Source: Anaerolineales bacterium | GTDB lineage: Bacteria > Chloroflexota > Anaerolineae > Anaerolineales > Villigracilaceae | Reading direction: 5' to 3' | Assembly: GCA_020634895.1 (NCBI GenBank) | Contig: JACKAV010000011.1 | Span: 65,832-129,831 of the forward strand | DNA length: 64,000 bases | Shown: positions 51,445 through 59,107 of the stretch, in pieces | How positions within the stretch are numbered: position 1 is the first letter of the stretch | How the letters are laid out: each line of letters opens with the position of its first letter | Notes under the pieces: generated by a model | The model's database searches: none | Told to the model about the DNA's origin: nothing | The model's input: only the letters and a program-made list of their open reading frames with translations | Made by a program: the position numbers and the translations under genes

Positions 51445-52668
51445 ATGACCGACCCGAAGATCACTTTATACGGCGCGTATTGGTGCCCGGATTGCCGGCG
51501 TTCGAAAAAATTTCTGGGCGAACAATTCGTCCCGTTCAAATGGGTGGACATAGAACAAGATAAGGAAGCCGAAGCCTTCGTCCTGCAAAAGAACAACGGC
51601 AAGCGCATCATCCCGACCATCGTTTTTGAAGACGGTTCCTTTCTCGTGGAACCGTCCAATGCGGAGCTTGCCAGGAAACTAGGGCTTACCACCGAAGCAA
51701 AGAAAACCTACTATGACCTCATCATCATCGGCGGCGGACCTGCCGGTTTGACGTCCGCCATTTACGGCGCACGCGAAGGCGCGGATGTGCTTCTCATCGA
51801 AAGATCTGCTCTCGGCGGACAGGCAAGTATCACCGTCGGTTTGGATAATTTTCCCGGCTTTCCCGAAGGCATCAACGGACAGGAATTTTCAGAGCGTGTT
51901 ACCCAACAAGCCCGCCGCTTTGGTGTGGAGCTCTTGCAAGCTGTGGACGTGGAACGGTTGGAAGAAGAGAACGGATACCACGAAGTCTACACATCCGATG
52001 GGAAGCATTATCACTCGCGGGCAGTTCTGCTTGCCACGGGCGCATCCTACCGTCGGCTGGATGTTCCCGGCGAGGATGATTACATCGGCGCGGGAATCCA
52101 TTTCTGCGCCACATGCGACGGTCCATTCTACAAAGGCGCTGAAGAGATCGTAGTCATCGGCGGCGGAAACTCCGCCGTGGAAGAAGGTTTGCACCTGACC
52201 AATTTCGCAGATAAAGTGACGCTTCTGGTGCGGGGCGACAAACTGACCGCCAGCCAGATCGCCATCGAAAAAGTGACTGAACCGGATTCAAAAGTAGAGA
52301 TGAGATACAACACCATTGTAGATTCGTTCGAAGGGCAGGACTCAAAACTAAAGTCCGTGAAGACGCGTGATACAGCGACAGGTCAAACCGAGGAACTGCA
52401 TCCAGCCGCGGCATTCGTCTTTATCGGTCAACAGCCAAATACAGAATTCGTCAAAGACTATCTGAAAACTGATGCAAGCGGATTTATTCTGACGGGGCAC
52501 GATTTGGAGCATGTCAAAACGAAAGATGCGCTTCCGTTCGAAACCAGCGTTCCGGGAATCTTCGCCGCGGGCGATGCGCGGCACGGCAGCGTCAAACAGG
52601 TGGCGTCGGCGGTTGGTGAAGGCGCGGCGGCTTCGATCTCGATCAGGGAATTTTTACGAAGAGGGTAA
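51445..52668 (+). CDS. Glutaredoxin-thioredoxin reductase fusion
   Basis: Residues 1-80 are a glutaredoxin/mycoredoxin-like domain with active-site C14-P-D-C17. Residues 89-407 are a thioredoxin reductase-type flavoprotein with FAD motif IIGGGPAG (95-101), disulfide C221-A-T-C224 and a second nucleotide motif VIGGGNSA. The HRRDxxRA segment typical of NADPH specificity is replaced by LLVRGDKLTAS, so the cofactor may differ. The arrangement, a thiol domain attached to a TrxR module, recalls AhpF. A strong GGAGGAA ribosome site precedes the ATG. Confidence 0.92.
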   Translation: MTDPKITLYGAYWCPDCRRSKKFLGEQFVPFKWVDIEQDKEAEAFVLQKNNGKRIIPTIVFEDGSFLVEPSNAELARKLGLTTEAKKTYYDLIIIGGGPAGLTSAIYGAREGADVLLIERSALGGQASITVGLDNFPGFPEGINGQEFSERVTQQARRFGVELLQAVDVERLEEENGYHEVYTSDGKHYHSRAVLLATGASYRRLDVPGEDDYIGAGIHFCATCDGPFYKGAEEIVVIGGGNSAVEEGLHLTNFADKVTLLVRGDKLTASQIAIEKVTEPDSKVEMRYNTIVDSFEGQDSKLKSVKTRDTATGQTEELHPAAAFVFIGQQPNTEFVKDYLKTDASGFILTGHDLEHVKTKDALPFETSVPGIFAAGDARHGSVKQVASAVGEGAAASISIREFLRRG

Positions 52669-52678
52669 TAAAAGTATT

Positions 52679-52701
52679 CATGTAATTTTTTTCCTCCACA
52701 A
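52679..52701 (+). promoter_or_regulatory. Leader element 2: complementary to SD and start codon
   Basis: CATGTAAT-N4-TTCCTCCACAA, 11 bp after the reductase stop. TTTCCTCC can pair with GGAGGAAA at 52767-52774 in front of the free glutaredoxin gene. See 51380-51402. Confidence 0.5.
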
Positions 52702-52775
52702 AATGTAATTAATTGCACTGACACGGCGACAGTACGGGCAGTACACTCATCCCAGTTTTCAATACCGGAGGAAAC

Positions 52776-53027
52776 ATGACAAGAATCATTACCATCTATG
52801 GCGCAGACTGGTGCCCGGATTGCCGCCGCTCGAAGAAATTTCTGGAGGCGCAGAACATTCCCTACAATTGGGTAGACACAGATCAAGATAAGGAAGCCGA
52901 AGCGTTCGTAAAAGAAAAGAACGACGGCAAACGTGTCATCCCGACCATTATTTTTGAAGACGGCTCATTCCTTGCCGAACCGTCTGACGAAGAATTGGCG
53001 AAAAAATTGGGGCTTGTTATCGCGTAA
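52776..53027 (+). CDS. Free glutaredoxin (CPDC type)
   Basis: The 83-aa protein has WCPDCRRSKKFL and the cis-Pro TIIFEDGSF of the thioredoxin fold. It is 57 of 77 residues identical to the N-terminal domain of the upstream reductase, so one arose from the other by duplication. It may be the diffusible partner of the fused domain. It has the same GGAGGAAAC ribosome site. Confidence 0.92.
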   Translation: MTRIITIYGADWCPDCRRSKKFLEAQNIPYNWVDTDQDKEAEAFVKEKNDGKRVIPTIIFEDGSFLAEPSDEELAKKLGLVIA

Positions 53028-53088
53028 TAAGAAAAGATCCAACTAGCATTTCGCATTGAAACGCATGCATGGAAAAATGCCTTATAGG

Positions 53089-53094
53089 TATAAT
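53089..53094 (+). promoter_or_regulatory. -10 box for leaderless MFS gene
   Basis: Perfect TATAAT ends 7 nt before the ATG at 53102; no ribosome site is seen. Confidence 0.55.
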
Positions 53095-53101
53095 TCACTG
53101 C

Positions 53102-54355
53102 ATGCGTTTTCAACTATTTAGACAATCCGATATCCCCGAAAAGTATCGTTCCAATTTCATAAATCTGTATCTCGACATCGCCTGGTTTGGCGTGCTGAGC
53201 GGTACGGCGGTCAACTTCCTGAATATCTACGCCACACGCCTCGGCGCCAGCGGATTACAGATCGGTCTGCTCACCGCAACCGCCGCCATCGTCAATCTTT
53301 TCCTTGCCATACCCGCCGGGCATTGGATCAGCAAACGTCACACAGGTAAAGCCGTCTTTTGGTCGTCCGTGCTATTTCGCATCGGCTACATTTTTTGGAT
53401 TCCCCTGCCCTGGTTCCTTAGCGACCAGGCGCAGATCTGGGCGCTCATCATCCTGACCTTTCTCATGGCAATTCCGCTCACACCTTTGGGCGTCGGCTTC
53501 AATGCCCTCTTTGCAGAATCTGTACCAGATCGTTTCCGCGCGCGCGTGGCAGGCACTCGCAACGTCACATTTTCGATCGCTTACATGCTCACCTCGCTGA
53601 TCGCGGGCTACATCCTCAAGAACACAAGCTTCCCCGGCGGATATCAGATCGTATTTGCGATCGGAGCCTTTGGCGCCGCGATGAGCAGTTACCACCTCTT
53701 TCACATCAAGCCGTTGGAGGATGAACTGCCCCCGCCTCAAGCCGCGCCGATACCTGTCTCTGACCCCAGTCCTTCTGCTCCCCGCGGCATGACCGCTGCC
53801 CTGCGACTGGACGTGTGGAAGACCCGCTTCAAAAATGTGCTAATTGCGTTATTCATCTTCCATTTTGCGCATTATCTTTCCAACCCGCTGTATCCCATTT
53901 TCAACGTGCGTGTGCTGAATCTAAACGACAGTCATCTCGGCAACGGGACGGCGCTATATTATCTATCTGTACTACTTGCTTCCACGCAACTGGGACGCAT
54001 CGTCCACCGGCTTGGCAACAAAAAAGTGACCGGGCTCGGCGTGGCTGGTATGGCGACCTATCCCATTATGCTGGCGTTTGCACAAAATGTCTGGCAGTTT
54101 TATGTCCTCTCGTTCATTGGCGGATTCCTGTTCGCGCTGGTCAACGGCTCGTATGCCAATTACATGCTCGAAAATATCCCGCCCAGTGACCGTCCCTCGC
54201 ACCTCGCTTGGTACACCATCATGTTCAACTTCGCCATCCTCGCCAGTTCGTTGATCGGTCCCGCCATCGCGGACGTTATCGGGCTTGTGGCGGCATTGGT
54301 CGCCTTCGGTGTGGCGCGTATCATCGCCGGAGTTATCCTGCTCAAATGGGGATGA
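53102..54355 (+). CDS. Major facilitator superfamily transporter
   Basis: The 417-aa protein has about twelve hydrophobic segments, in two groups of six around a Pro-rich linker near 210-235 (PPPQAAPIPVSDPSPS). It keeps MFS-type charged loops (GHWISKRHTGKAV) after segment 2. The substrate is unknown. The frame is open from 53069, but the ATG at 53102 is preferred because a -10 box lies just upstream and the upstream codons add no signal. Confidence 0.85.
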   Translation: MRFQLFRQSDIPEKYRSNFINLYLDIAWFGVLSGTAVNFLNIYATRLGASGLQIGLLTATAAIVNLFLAIPAGHWISKRHTGKAVFWSSVLFRIGYIFWIPLPWFLSDQAQIWALIILTFLMAIPLTPLGVGFNALFAESVPDRFRARVAGTRNVTFSIAYMLTSLIAGYILKNTSFPGGYQIVFAIGAFGAAMSSYHLFHIKPLEDELPPPQAAPIPVSDPSPSAPRGMTAALRLDVWKTRFKNVLIALFIFHFAHYLSNPLYPIFNVRVLNLNDSHLGNGTALYYLSVLLASTQLGRIVHRLGNKKVTGLGVAGMATYPIMLAFAQNVWQFYVLSFIGGFLFALVNGSYANYMLENIPPSDRPSHLAWYTIMFNFAILASSLIGPAIADVIGLVAALVAFGVARIIAGVILLKWG

Positions 54356-54379
54356 TGTCCCCGTTCCATTCATCCATGT

Positions 54380-54385
54380 TAAAAT
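54380..54385 (+). promoter_or_regulatory. -10 box for leaderless smpB
   Basis: TAAAAT ends 6 nt before the GTG start of smpB at 54392. Confidence 0.55.
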
Positions 54386-54391
54386 CGTGCC

Positions 54392-54853
54392 GTGACTGAA
54401 AACATCAAAGTTGTAGCAACCAACCGTAAAGCCGGTTTCGAATACACCCTGCTCGAAAGGTTCGAGGCGGGCATTTCCCTGCAAGGTTCGGAGATCAAGT
54501 CCATCCGCGCCGGGCAGATCAGCATCCAGGAAGCCTATGTGGACGTGGAGAACGGAAAACAAGCTTGGCTCCTCGAAGCGCATATCGCTCCCTATGAACA
54601 AGCAGGCAGATTCTTCAACCATGAGCCGCGCCGCAAACGCCGTCTGCTTTTGCATAAAAAGGAGATCCGCGACCTGTGGAACAACGTCCGCATCAAAGGG
54701 ATGACCATTGTCCCGACAAAGGTCTACTTGAAGGACGGACGCGCCAAGGTCGAGATCGCGCTGGCAAAAGGCAAAAAAGCTTATGACAAGCGCGCCACCA
54801 TCGCCAAACGGGATGAAGCGCGCGATAGAGAAAGAGCAATGAGAGTTCGTTAG
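54392..54853 (+). CDS. smpB: SsrA-binding protein SmpB
   Basis: SmpB binds tmRNA and brings it to stalled ribosomes. The 153-aa protein is of usual length: NRKAGFEYTLLERFEAGI, LQGSEIKSIRAGQISIQEAYV, HIAPYEQAG, RKRRLLLHKKEI and the basic C-terminal tail KRATIAKRDEARDRERAMR. The start is GTG with no ribosome site, matching a leaderless transcript. No ssrA gene was recognised in the flanking sequence. Confidence 0.97.
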   Translation: MTENIKVVATNRKAGFEYTLLERFEAGISLQGSEIKSIRAGQISIQEAYVDVENGKQAWLLEAHIAPYEQAGRFFNHEPRRKRRLLLHKKEIRDLWNNVRIKGMTIVPTKVYLKDGRAKVEIALAKGKKAYDKRATIAKRDEARDRERAMRVR

Positions 54854-54902
54854 CATCTTTCTTCTCTCATGATTGGGAAAGAAGAAAGAGAAAGAGAATA
54901 TC

Positions 54903-55685
54903 ATGCCTCCCTCAACCATCGGTGGGATCAACCTATTACCCGAACCCGAAAAACGGGCGATCTATTCGAAATACATCCCGCAGGAATTATTGGAGAAATT
55001 CGACATCCCCCCGCTCACTTCGGCTGCGGGATACAACCTCCTGCAATTCAGCTACGCATCCGGTTCAACGGACGTGGACATGCGGCTGTATCACAAGGTC
55101 GATTTCCCAGACCCGATCCTTTACGCGCATCTGACTGATACGATGAATGGACAGATCCACGTGCTGCTGTACATCCTCAACGACCCGGACTCTCCGCGCT
55201 TCGACGTGGACAAAATGCCGGATGGCACTCCAACCAAGTTTGGGATTTTGAAGAGAAATGTCGAGGCGGAGGTGGAAGCTTGCAAGGCGGGACTGGCTCC
55301 CGGTCAGGTGCGAAGCGGATTGCGGATGCTGGGTCAAGCCATCGAGGCGTTCGAAGATTTCGTCATCGCACTGGGTCACGATATGTACTTCGTCGAGCCT
55401 TTGTATTATCACAACGCGGTCATCTTCGAACGGTATGGGTTTTCGTATCAGGTCGGCAAACGCCTGATGGAAAGCATCCACATGGGGTTCGAACCCGGCG
55501 GCGACCTGCGCGTAAAATTGGACGGCTCGAATGTCTTCCGCCAATCCGAAGCCGCGGAGAGCATTCGCCGACGGTCATGGGCGATCCATGACGGGCTGCT
55601 CGGCGAGCCGTTCACCAATGTGACAATGTATAAGCGGGTGGGGAAATCTGCCGGAGTAAGTACAACAAAAGATTGTAAGTGGTAA
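54903..55685 (+). CDS. Hypothetical protein, 260 aa, possible acyltransferase-like
   Basis: No family recognised. A central helical region (about 125-165) and PLYYHNAVIFERYGF (about 183-197) recall the late motif of GNAT acetyltransferases, where a Tyr and the FYxxxGF segment are typical, but the acetyl-CoA loop is not evident. No signal peptide or membrane segment. The frame is open from a TTG at 54873; the ATG at 54903 is preferred, though its ribosome site is weak. It follows smpB closely and ends in a terminator. Confidence 0.6.
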   Translation: MPPSTIGGINLLPEPEKRAIYSKYIPQELLEKFDIPPLTSAAGYNLLQFSYASGSTDVDMRLYHKVDFPDPILYAHLTDTMNGQIHVLLYILNDPDSPRFDVDKMPDGTPTKFGILKRNVEAEVEACKAGLAPGQVRSGLRMLGQAIEAFEDFVIALGHDMYFVEPLYYHNAVIFERYGFSYQVGKRLMESIHMGFEPGGDLRVKLDGSNVFRQSEAAESIRRRSWAIHDGLLGEPFTNVTMYKRVGKSAGVSTTKDCKW

Positions 55686-55697
55686 AAAACAGCAACC

Positions 55698-55727
55698 AAA
55701 AAGAGACGTGAATTCACGTCTCTTTTT
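55698..55727. terminator. Palindromic terminator between convergent genes
   Basis: A 30-bp palindrome (AAAAAGAGACGTGAA and its complement) ends in T runs on both strands. Confidence 0.88.
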
Positions 55728-56930
55728 TTATTTCAAGTATTGAGCGTATTCCTCACCCAATATCTTTTCGAGATATGGCGTGACCTGCCAAAACTTTTTC
55801 AAATTTTTATATTCTTCGATATGCTGCTCGTTCTTCCCTGCAGGCGATGTCTTTAACGAGCGGATCATCAAATTCTTGCCAGTGTGTTCGATGGGAACGA
55901 ATTGAGTAATATCCGTACGGTAGCCCATGATGCGCAGGATCGCGGCGCGGAACGTATCTGTGAGGATGTCGCCCATGCGTTCGAACAGGATGTTATGACC
56001 AAGCACGGATTCCATTGCAGTCGGCGCAGGGACATGCGCCATCTGCTCCTGCAATTCATGCTGGCAGCACGGCGCGCAGACGATCAATTTGCTATCCCAT
56101 CGGATGCCATGCAAAAGCGCATCATCGGTGGCAGTGTCGCATGCGTGAAGCGCAACAACCACGTCTGGAATGATCTTCGGCTGAAAATCTGAAATATAGC
56201 CGACCTCGAAAGTTAATTGATCCCAGCCGAGTTCCTTTGCCTTTTTTCGGTGACGTTCGATCAACTCCTCCTTTAAGTCAACGCCAATGACGTGAGCATC
56301 CAGATCCAAAATGTCGTGAAGATAATAATAGACCGCAAAAGTCAGGTAGGCGCTGCCACACCCAAAGTCCACGACATGAAGCGGCTTTCCTTTGAAATCA
56401 TCGAAGGAATTGGTCTCGTCTAATAAGCGCAGGAATTCGTTGATCTGTTTGTACTTCCGCTGCATATCCGCTTTGATCCTGCCGTCTTTTGTCAGGATGC
56501 CGACAGCTTCAAGGAACGGTTGCGCATTTTCAGCAGAAAGGAGACGGTTCTTCTCACGGTTATGCGCAAGGTCCGGGTGGACAGGCAGCGTTTCCGGCTT
56601 GCGTTCGTTGACCAACGCCTTTCCTTTTTTGGAAATATTGACCTGCAAATTGCCGCTCATGGTCTCGACGAAAATATTGCGAAACGGCATGGACAGCACT
56701 TTATCGATCTGCGCCGCGGATTTTTCCAACGGATAATTCTTCGAAATATCCTTCAGCCCGTCAAAATAGGAGAATTGCAAATGCAGAATTCCCTTAAGTT
56801 CAATTGGACGGATAATGACCTTGACCCACTTTAACTCCGCGCCTTTTTGAGTCCCGCTGAACTGGGCGCGAACAAAGTCTCCGTTGGAAAGAATTCGTGC
56901 ACGCACTTTATCGTGATAATCGATTTCCAT
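55728..56930 (-). CDS. SAM-dependent methyltransferase (Methyltransf_32 type)
   Basis: From the ATG at 56930 the protein has 400 residues: an N-terminal part of about 190 residues of unknown fold, then a Rossmann methyltransferase with VVDFGCGSAYLTFAV, IGVDLKEELIE and VVALHACDTATDDAL plus CAPCCQHEL. These match the family of TRMT13/METTL25-like enzymes, which act on RNA in other organisms; the substrate is unknown. The frame is open to 57080, but that extension covers a hairpin repeat (57004-57046). A TATAAT box ends 7 nt before 56930. Confidence 0.82.
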   Translation of the reverse strand: MEIDYHDKVRARILSNGDFVRAQFSGTQKGAELKWVKVIIRPIELKGILHLQFSYFDGLKDISKNYPLEKSAAQIDKVLSMPFRNIFVETMSGNLQVNISKKGKALVNERKPETLPVHPDLAHNREKNRLLSAENAQPFLEAVGILTKDGRIKADMQRKYKQINEFLRLLDETNSFDDFKGKPLHVVDFGCGSAYLTFAVYYYLHDILDLDAHVIGVDLKEELIERHRKKAKELGWDQLTFEVGYISDFQPKIIPDVVVALHACDTATDDALLHGIRWDSKLIVCAPCCQHELQEQMAHVPAPTAMESVLGHNILFERMGDILTDTFRAAILRIMGYRTDITQFVPIEHTGKNLMIRSLKTSPAGKNEQHIEEYKNLKKFWQVTPYLEKILGEEYAQYLK

Positions 56931-56937
56931 ATTTTTG

Positions 56938-56943
56938 ATTATA
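56938..56943 (-). promoter_or_regulatory. -10 box for leaderless methyltransferase gene
   Basis: Perfect TATAAT on the - strand ends 7 nt before the ATG at 56930. Confidence 0.55.
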
Positions 56944-57003
56944 AGCCTAAATAATTTCGGTTCTTTCTGGGAGTGTCCATCATAGAAGATAAAGAAATCC
57001 TTT

Positions 57004-57046
57004 ACCACAGAGTTCACGGAGAAAAACAAAGGTGAATCTCTGTGGT
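57004..57046. repeat. ACCACAGAG hairpin repeat
   Basis: ACCACAGAG-TTCAC and GTGAA-T-CTCTGTGGT form a 14-bp stem with one bulge and a 14-nt loop. Such CACAGAG/CACGGAG sequences look like dispersed intergenic repeats and relate to the arms at 6819-6864. Confidence 0.55.
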
Positions 57047-57118
57047 GAATATCCACTACATTACTTCCGAATATCGACACTCCTTTTTTCTCTTAAAAAC
57101 GTCTCTTAAAGGTTTTTT

Positions 57119-57165
57119 GTACACGGATAACACGGATTTCATTGCTTTCCGTAAATTCCGTGTAC
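57119..57165. repeat. GTACACGGA inverted repeat with ACACGGAT units
   Basis: Perfect 9-bp arms (57119-57127 and 57157-57165). The inner ACACGGATAACACGG segment is shared with 30556-30575. It lies in a gap of 247 bp (56931-57177) that otherwise holds no gene. Confidence 0.5.
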
Positions 57166-57177
57166 AAAGATAAACGA

Positions 57178-57582
57178 TTAGGACTTAAGAAACTCTTTCC
57201 TGCGAAATATCAAATAAGCAATAAAAAGCAAGACCAATCCAGTAAAGTCAAATGCAATAAAGCGCAGAATCGAACTCTGCAAGACTGCATGACCGGCGGG
57301 CAAACTGAAGTAAATCACACCCTCCCCCACCAGACCAACGGCTTGCATCCAAAGCGCGAACACAAGACCCAGCGAATAGCGTTTGAGATCGATCACTGCG
57401 AACACATAAGGCACATTCCACATCAGGAATAAAACGCCCACGCCGCGAACCGCCGCTTCACCGGCAACGCCCGATAGTTCGTATCCGCTTACGAATGACT
57501 GCGGAAATAATATAAAGACAATTGCCGCCTGCAAGTTCCAGGCGGCAACAAGCCCGATCAACAAACGCGGAAACCGAAACAT
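57178..57582 (-). CDS. Four-helix membrane protein of unknown function
   Basis: From the ATG at 57582 the 134-aa product has four hydrophobic segments (about 5-25, 40-62, 70-92, 105-127) and little outside them. No family recognised. The frame is open to 57747 but overlaps the divergent gene; a TACAAT box ends 6 nt before 57582, and the predicted protein from there begins with a natural membrane start. Confidence 0.65.
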   Translation of the reverse strand: MFRFPRLLIGLVAAWNLQAAIVFILFPQSFVSGYELSGVAGEAAVRGVGVLFLMWNVPYVFAVIDLKRYSLGLVFALWMQAVGLVGEGVIYFSLPAGHAVLQSSILRFIAFDFTGLVLLFIAYLIFRRKEFLKS

Positions 57583-57588
57583 GGCAGC

Positions 57589-57594
57589 ATTGTA
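57589..57594 (-). promoter_or_regulatory. -10 box for leaderless membrane protein gene
   Basis: TACAAT on the - strand ends 6 nt before the ATG at 57582, back to back with the promoter of the PLP gene. Confidence 0.5.
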
Positions 57595-57615
57595 GTCCAC
57601 TATCTGGAACCATGC

Positions 57616-57621
57616 TAAACT
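57616..57621 (+). promoter_or_regulatory. -10 box for leaderless PLP decarboxylase gene
   Basis: TAAACT ends 6 nt before the ATG at 57628; the same box precedes the LplA-like gene at 33800. Confidence 0.45.
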
Positions 57622-57627
57622 TTCGGC

Positions 57628-59070
57628 ATGACACTCCCATTTCCCACCCACGGCAAAACAAAAGAAGAGATTCTTACCGCCATGCGCGCCGCGCGCGATC
57701 ACGATGTGCAATGGCAAAAGGGACGCGCCTTCAGCCTTGTCTATCACGCGGGCAATGATGTGGATGACCTGCTGAAAGAAGCGTCGCTTTTATTTTTCTC
57801 CGAGAATGGCTTGAACCCTGCGGCGTTCCCGTCGCTGCAAAAGTTCGAAACGGAAATTCTCGCAATGGCGGCTTCACTGCTTGGCGATGAAAATGCCGTC
57901 GGCACAGTGACATCGGGAGGAACCGAGTCGCTGTTGATGACAGTCAAAACTGCGCGGGATTGGGCGCGCAAGCATCACCCTGAAATAAAAGAACCGGAGA
58001 TGATCGTGCCGATCTCGGGACATCCCGCCTTCGAAAAAGCATCGGAATATTTTGGAGTGAAAGCGGTTCGGACTCCACTCAGGGCTGATTCCCGCGCGGA
58101 CGTCGAAGCGGTGCGAAAAGCTGTTACCCACAACACCATCCTCATCGTTGGTTCTGCTCCTGCATACCCGCACGGAGTTGTTGACCCGATCCGCGAGATG
58201 GCGGCAATTGCACAAGAGCGCGGAATCCTCTTCCACACGGACGCTTGCGTGGGCGGTTTCATGCTGCCGTTCGTCCGCAAGTTGGATTATCCCGTGCCGG
58301 ATTTTGACCTGTCCGTTCCCGGCGTCACGTCCATCTCAGCGGATTTGCACAAGTATGCCTATGCCGCCAAGGGCGCTTCTGTCATTTTGTATAAGACACC
58401 TGAATTACGCCGCCATCAAATGTTCGTCTCCACAGACTGGCCCGGCGGAATTTATCCATCCGCATCCATGAGCGGGACGCGACCTGCTTCTCCCATTGCG
58501 GCGGCATGGGCGGTTTTGAATTATCTTGGCGAAGCTGGTTATCTCGAATTGACCGATGCGGTGATGAAAGCCGCAAAACGATTGCAGGAAGGCGTAAATG
58601 CGATTCCCGGCATTAAAGTCATGAGCGACCCGGAAATAAGCGTGTTCGCTATCGGCTCAGACGGGTTGGATGTTTACGCACTAGCTGACGAACTGACCAA
58701 ACGCAACTGGCATCTCGACCGCCAGCAATTCCCGCCGACATTACATATGACTGTCCAACATGGGCATGTTGATGTAGTGGATGAATTTCTCAGCGACCTT
58801 ACAGATGCGGCAAACGCTGTCCGCAAGCCGAGTTTTGAAAAGACTGCCAACGCCTGGATGATTGCAATTGCCAACTTCCTCGTCCGAATCCTGCCGGAAG
58901 CGTGGGTCACAGCTTTGATGGAAAAAGTATCCAGCCTGATGGGCGGAGGAGGCGGACTTCCATCCAAGATGGCGCCGATGTACGGCTTGATGGGGTCGCT
59001 TCCAAATAGAGGCGACTTGAAAGAAATGGTTTTGGATCTATTGGATGGGATGACGCGTTATAAAAAATAA
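57628..59070 (+). CDS. PLP-dependent decarboxylase family, sphingosine-1-phosphate lyase-like
   Basis: The 480-aa enzyme is a group II PLP decarboxylase: TSGGTESLLM, HTDACVGGFMLPF (Asp205) and SADLHKYAYAAKG with PLP-binding Lys242, and a C-terminal Gly-rich extension. The order and the YAYAAKG motif match dihydrosphingosine-1-phosphate aldolases, which split sphingoid phosphates into an aldehyde and phosphoethanolamine, rather than glutamate decarboxylases. In bacteria the natural substrate is unclear. No other sphingolipid genes are visible here. Confidence 0.88.
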   Translation: MTLPFPTHGKTKEEILTAMRAARDHDVQWQKGRAFSLVYHAGNDVDDLLKEASLLFFSENGLNPAAFPSLQKFETEILAMAASLLGDENAVGTVTSGGTESLLMTVKTARDWARKHHPEIKEPEMIVPISGHPAFEKASEYFGVKAVRTPLRADSRADVEAVRKAVTHNTILIVGSAPAYPHGVVDPIREMAAIAQERGILFHTDACVGGFMLPFVRKLDYPVPDFDLSVPGVTSISADLHKYAYAAKGASVILYKTPELRRHQMFVSTDWPGGIYPSASMSGTRPASPIAAAWAVLNYLGEAGYLELTDAVMKAAKRLQEGVNAIPGIKVMSDPEISVFAIGSDGLDVYALADELTKRNWHLDRQQFPPTLHMTVQHGHVDVVDEFLSDLTDAANAVRKPSFEKTANAWMIAIANFLVRILPEAWVTALMEKVSSLMGGGGGLPSKMAPMYGLMGSLPNRGDLKEMVLDLLDGMTRYKK

Positions 59071-59107
59071 CATATGCGTTTATAACGCTTGAATGCTTTC
59101 CGTTGAA

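Noticed and set aside
54856..54902. tmRNA or tRNA near smpB
   Set aside because: No acceptor stem or T-loop pattern could be found by eye.
53972..54931. 319-codon frame on the - strand over the MFS end and smpB
   Set aside because: It crosses two well-supported genes on the other strand, including smpB.
56931..57080. 50-residue N-terminal extension of the methyltransferase
   Set aside because: It reads through a hairpin repeat, and a -10 box lies directly before the next ATG.
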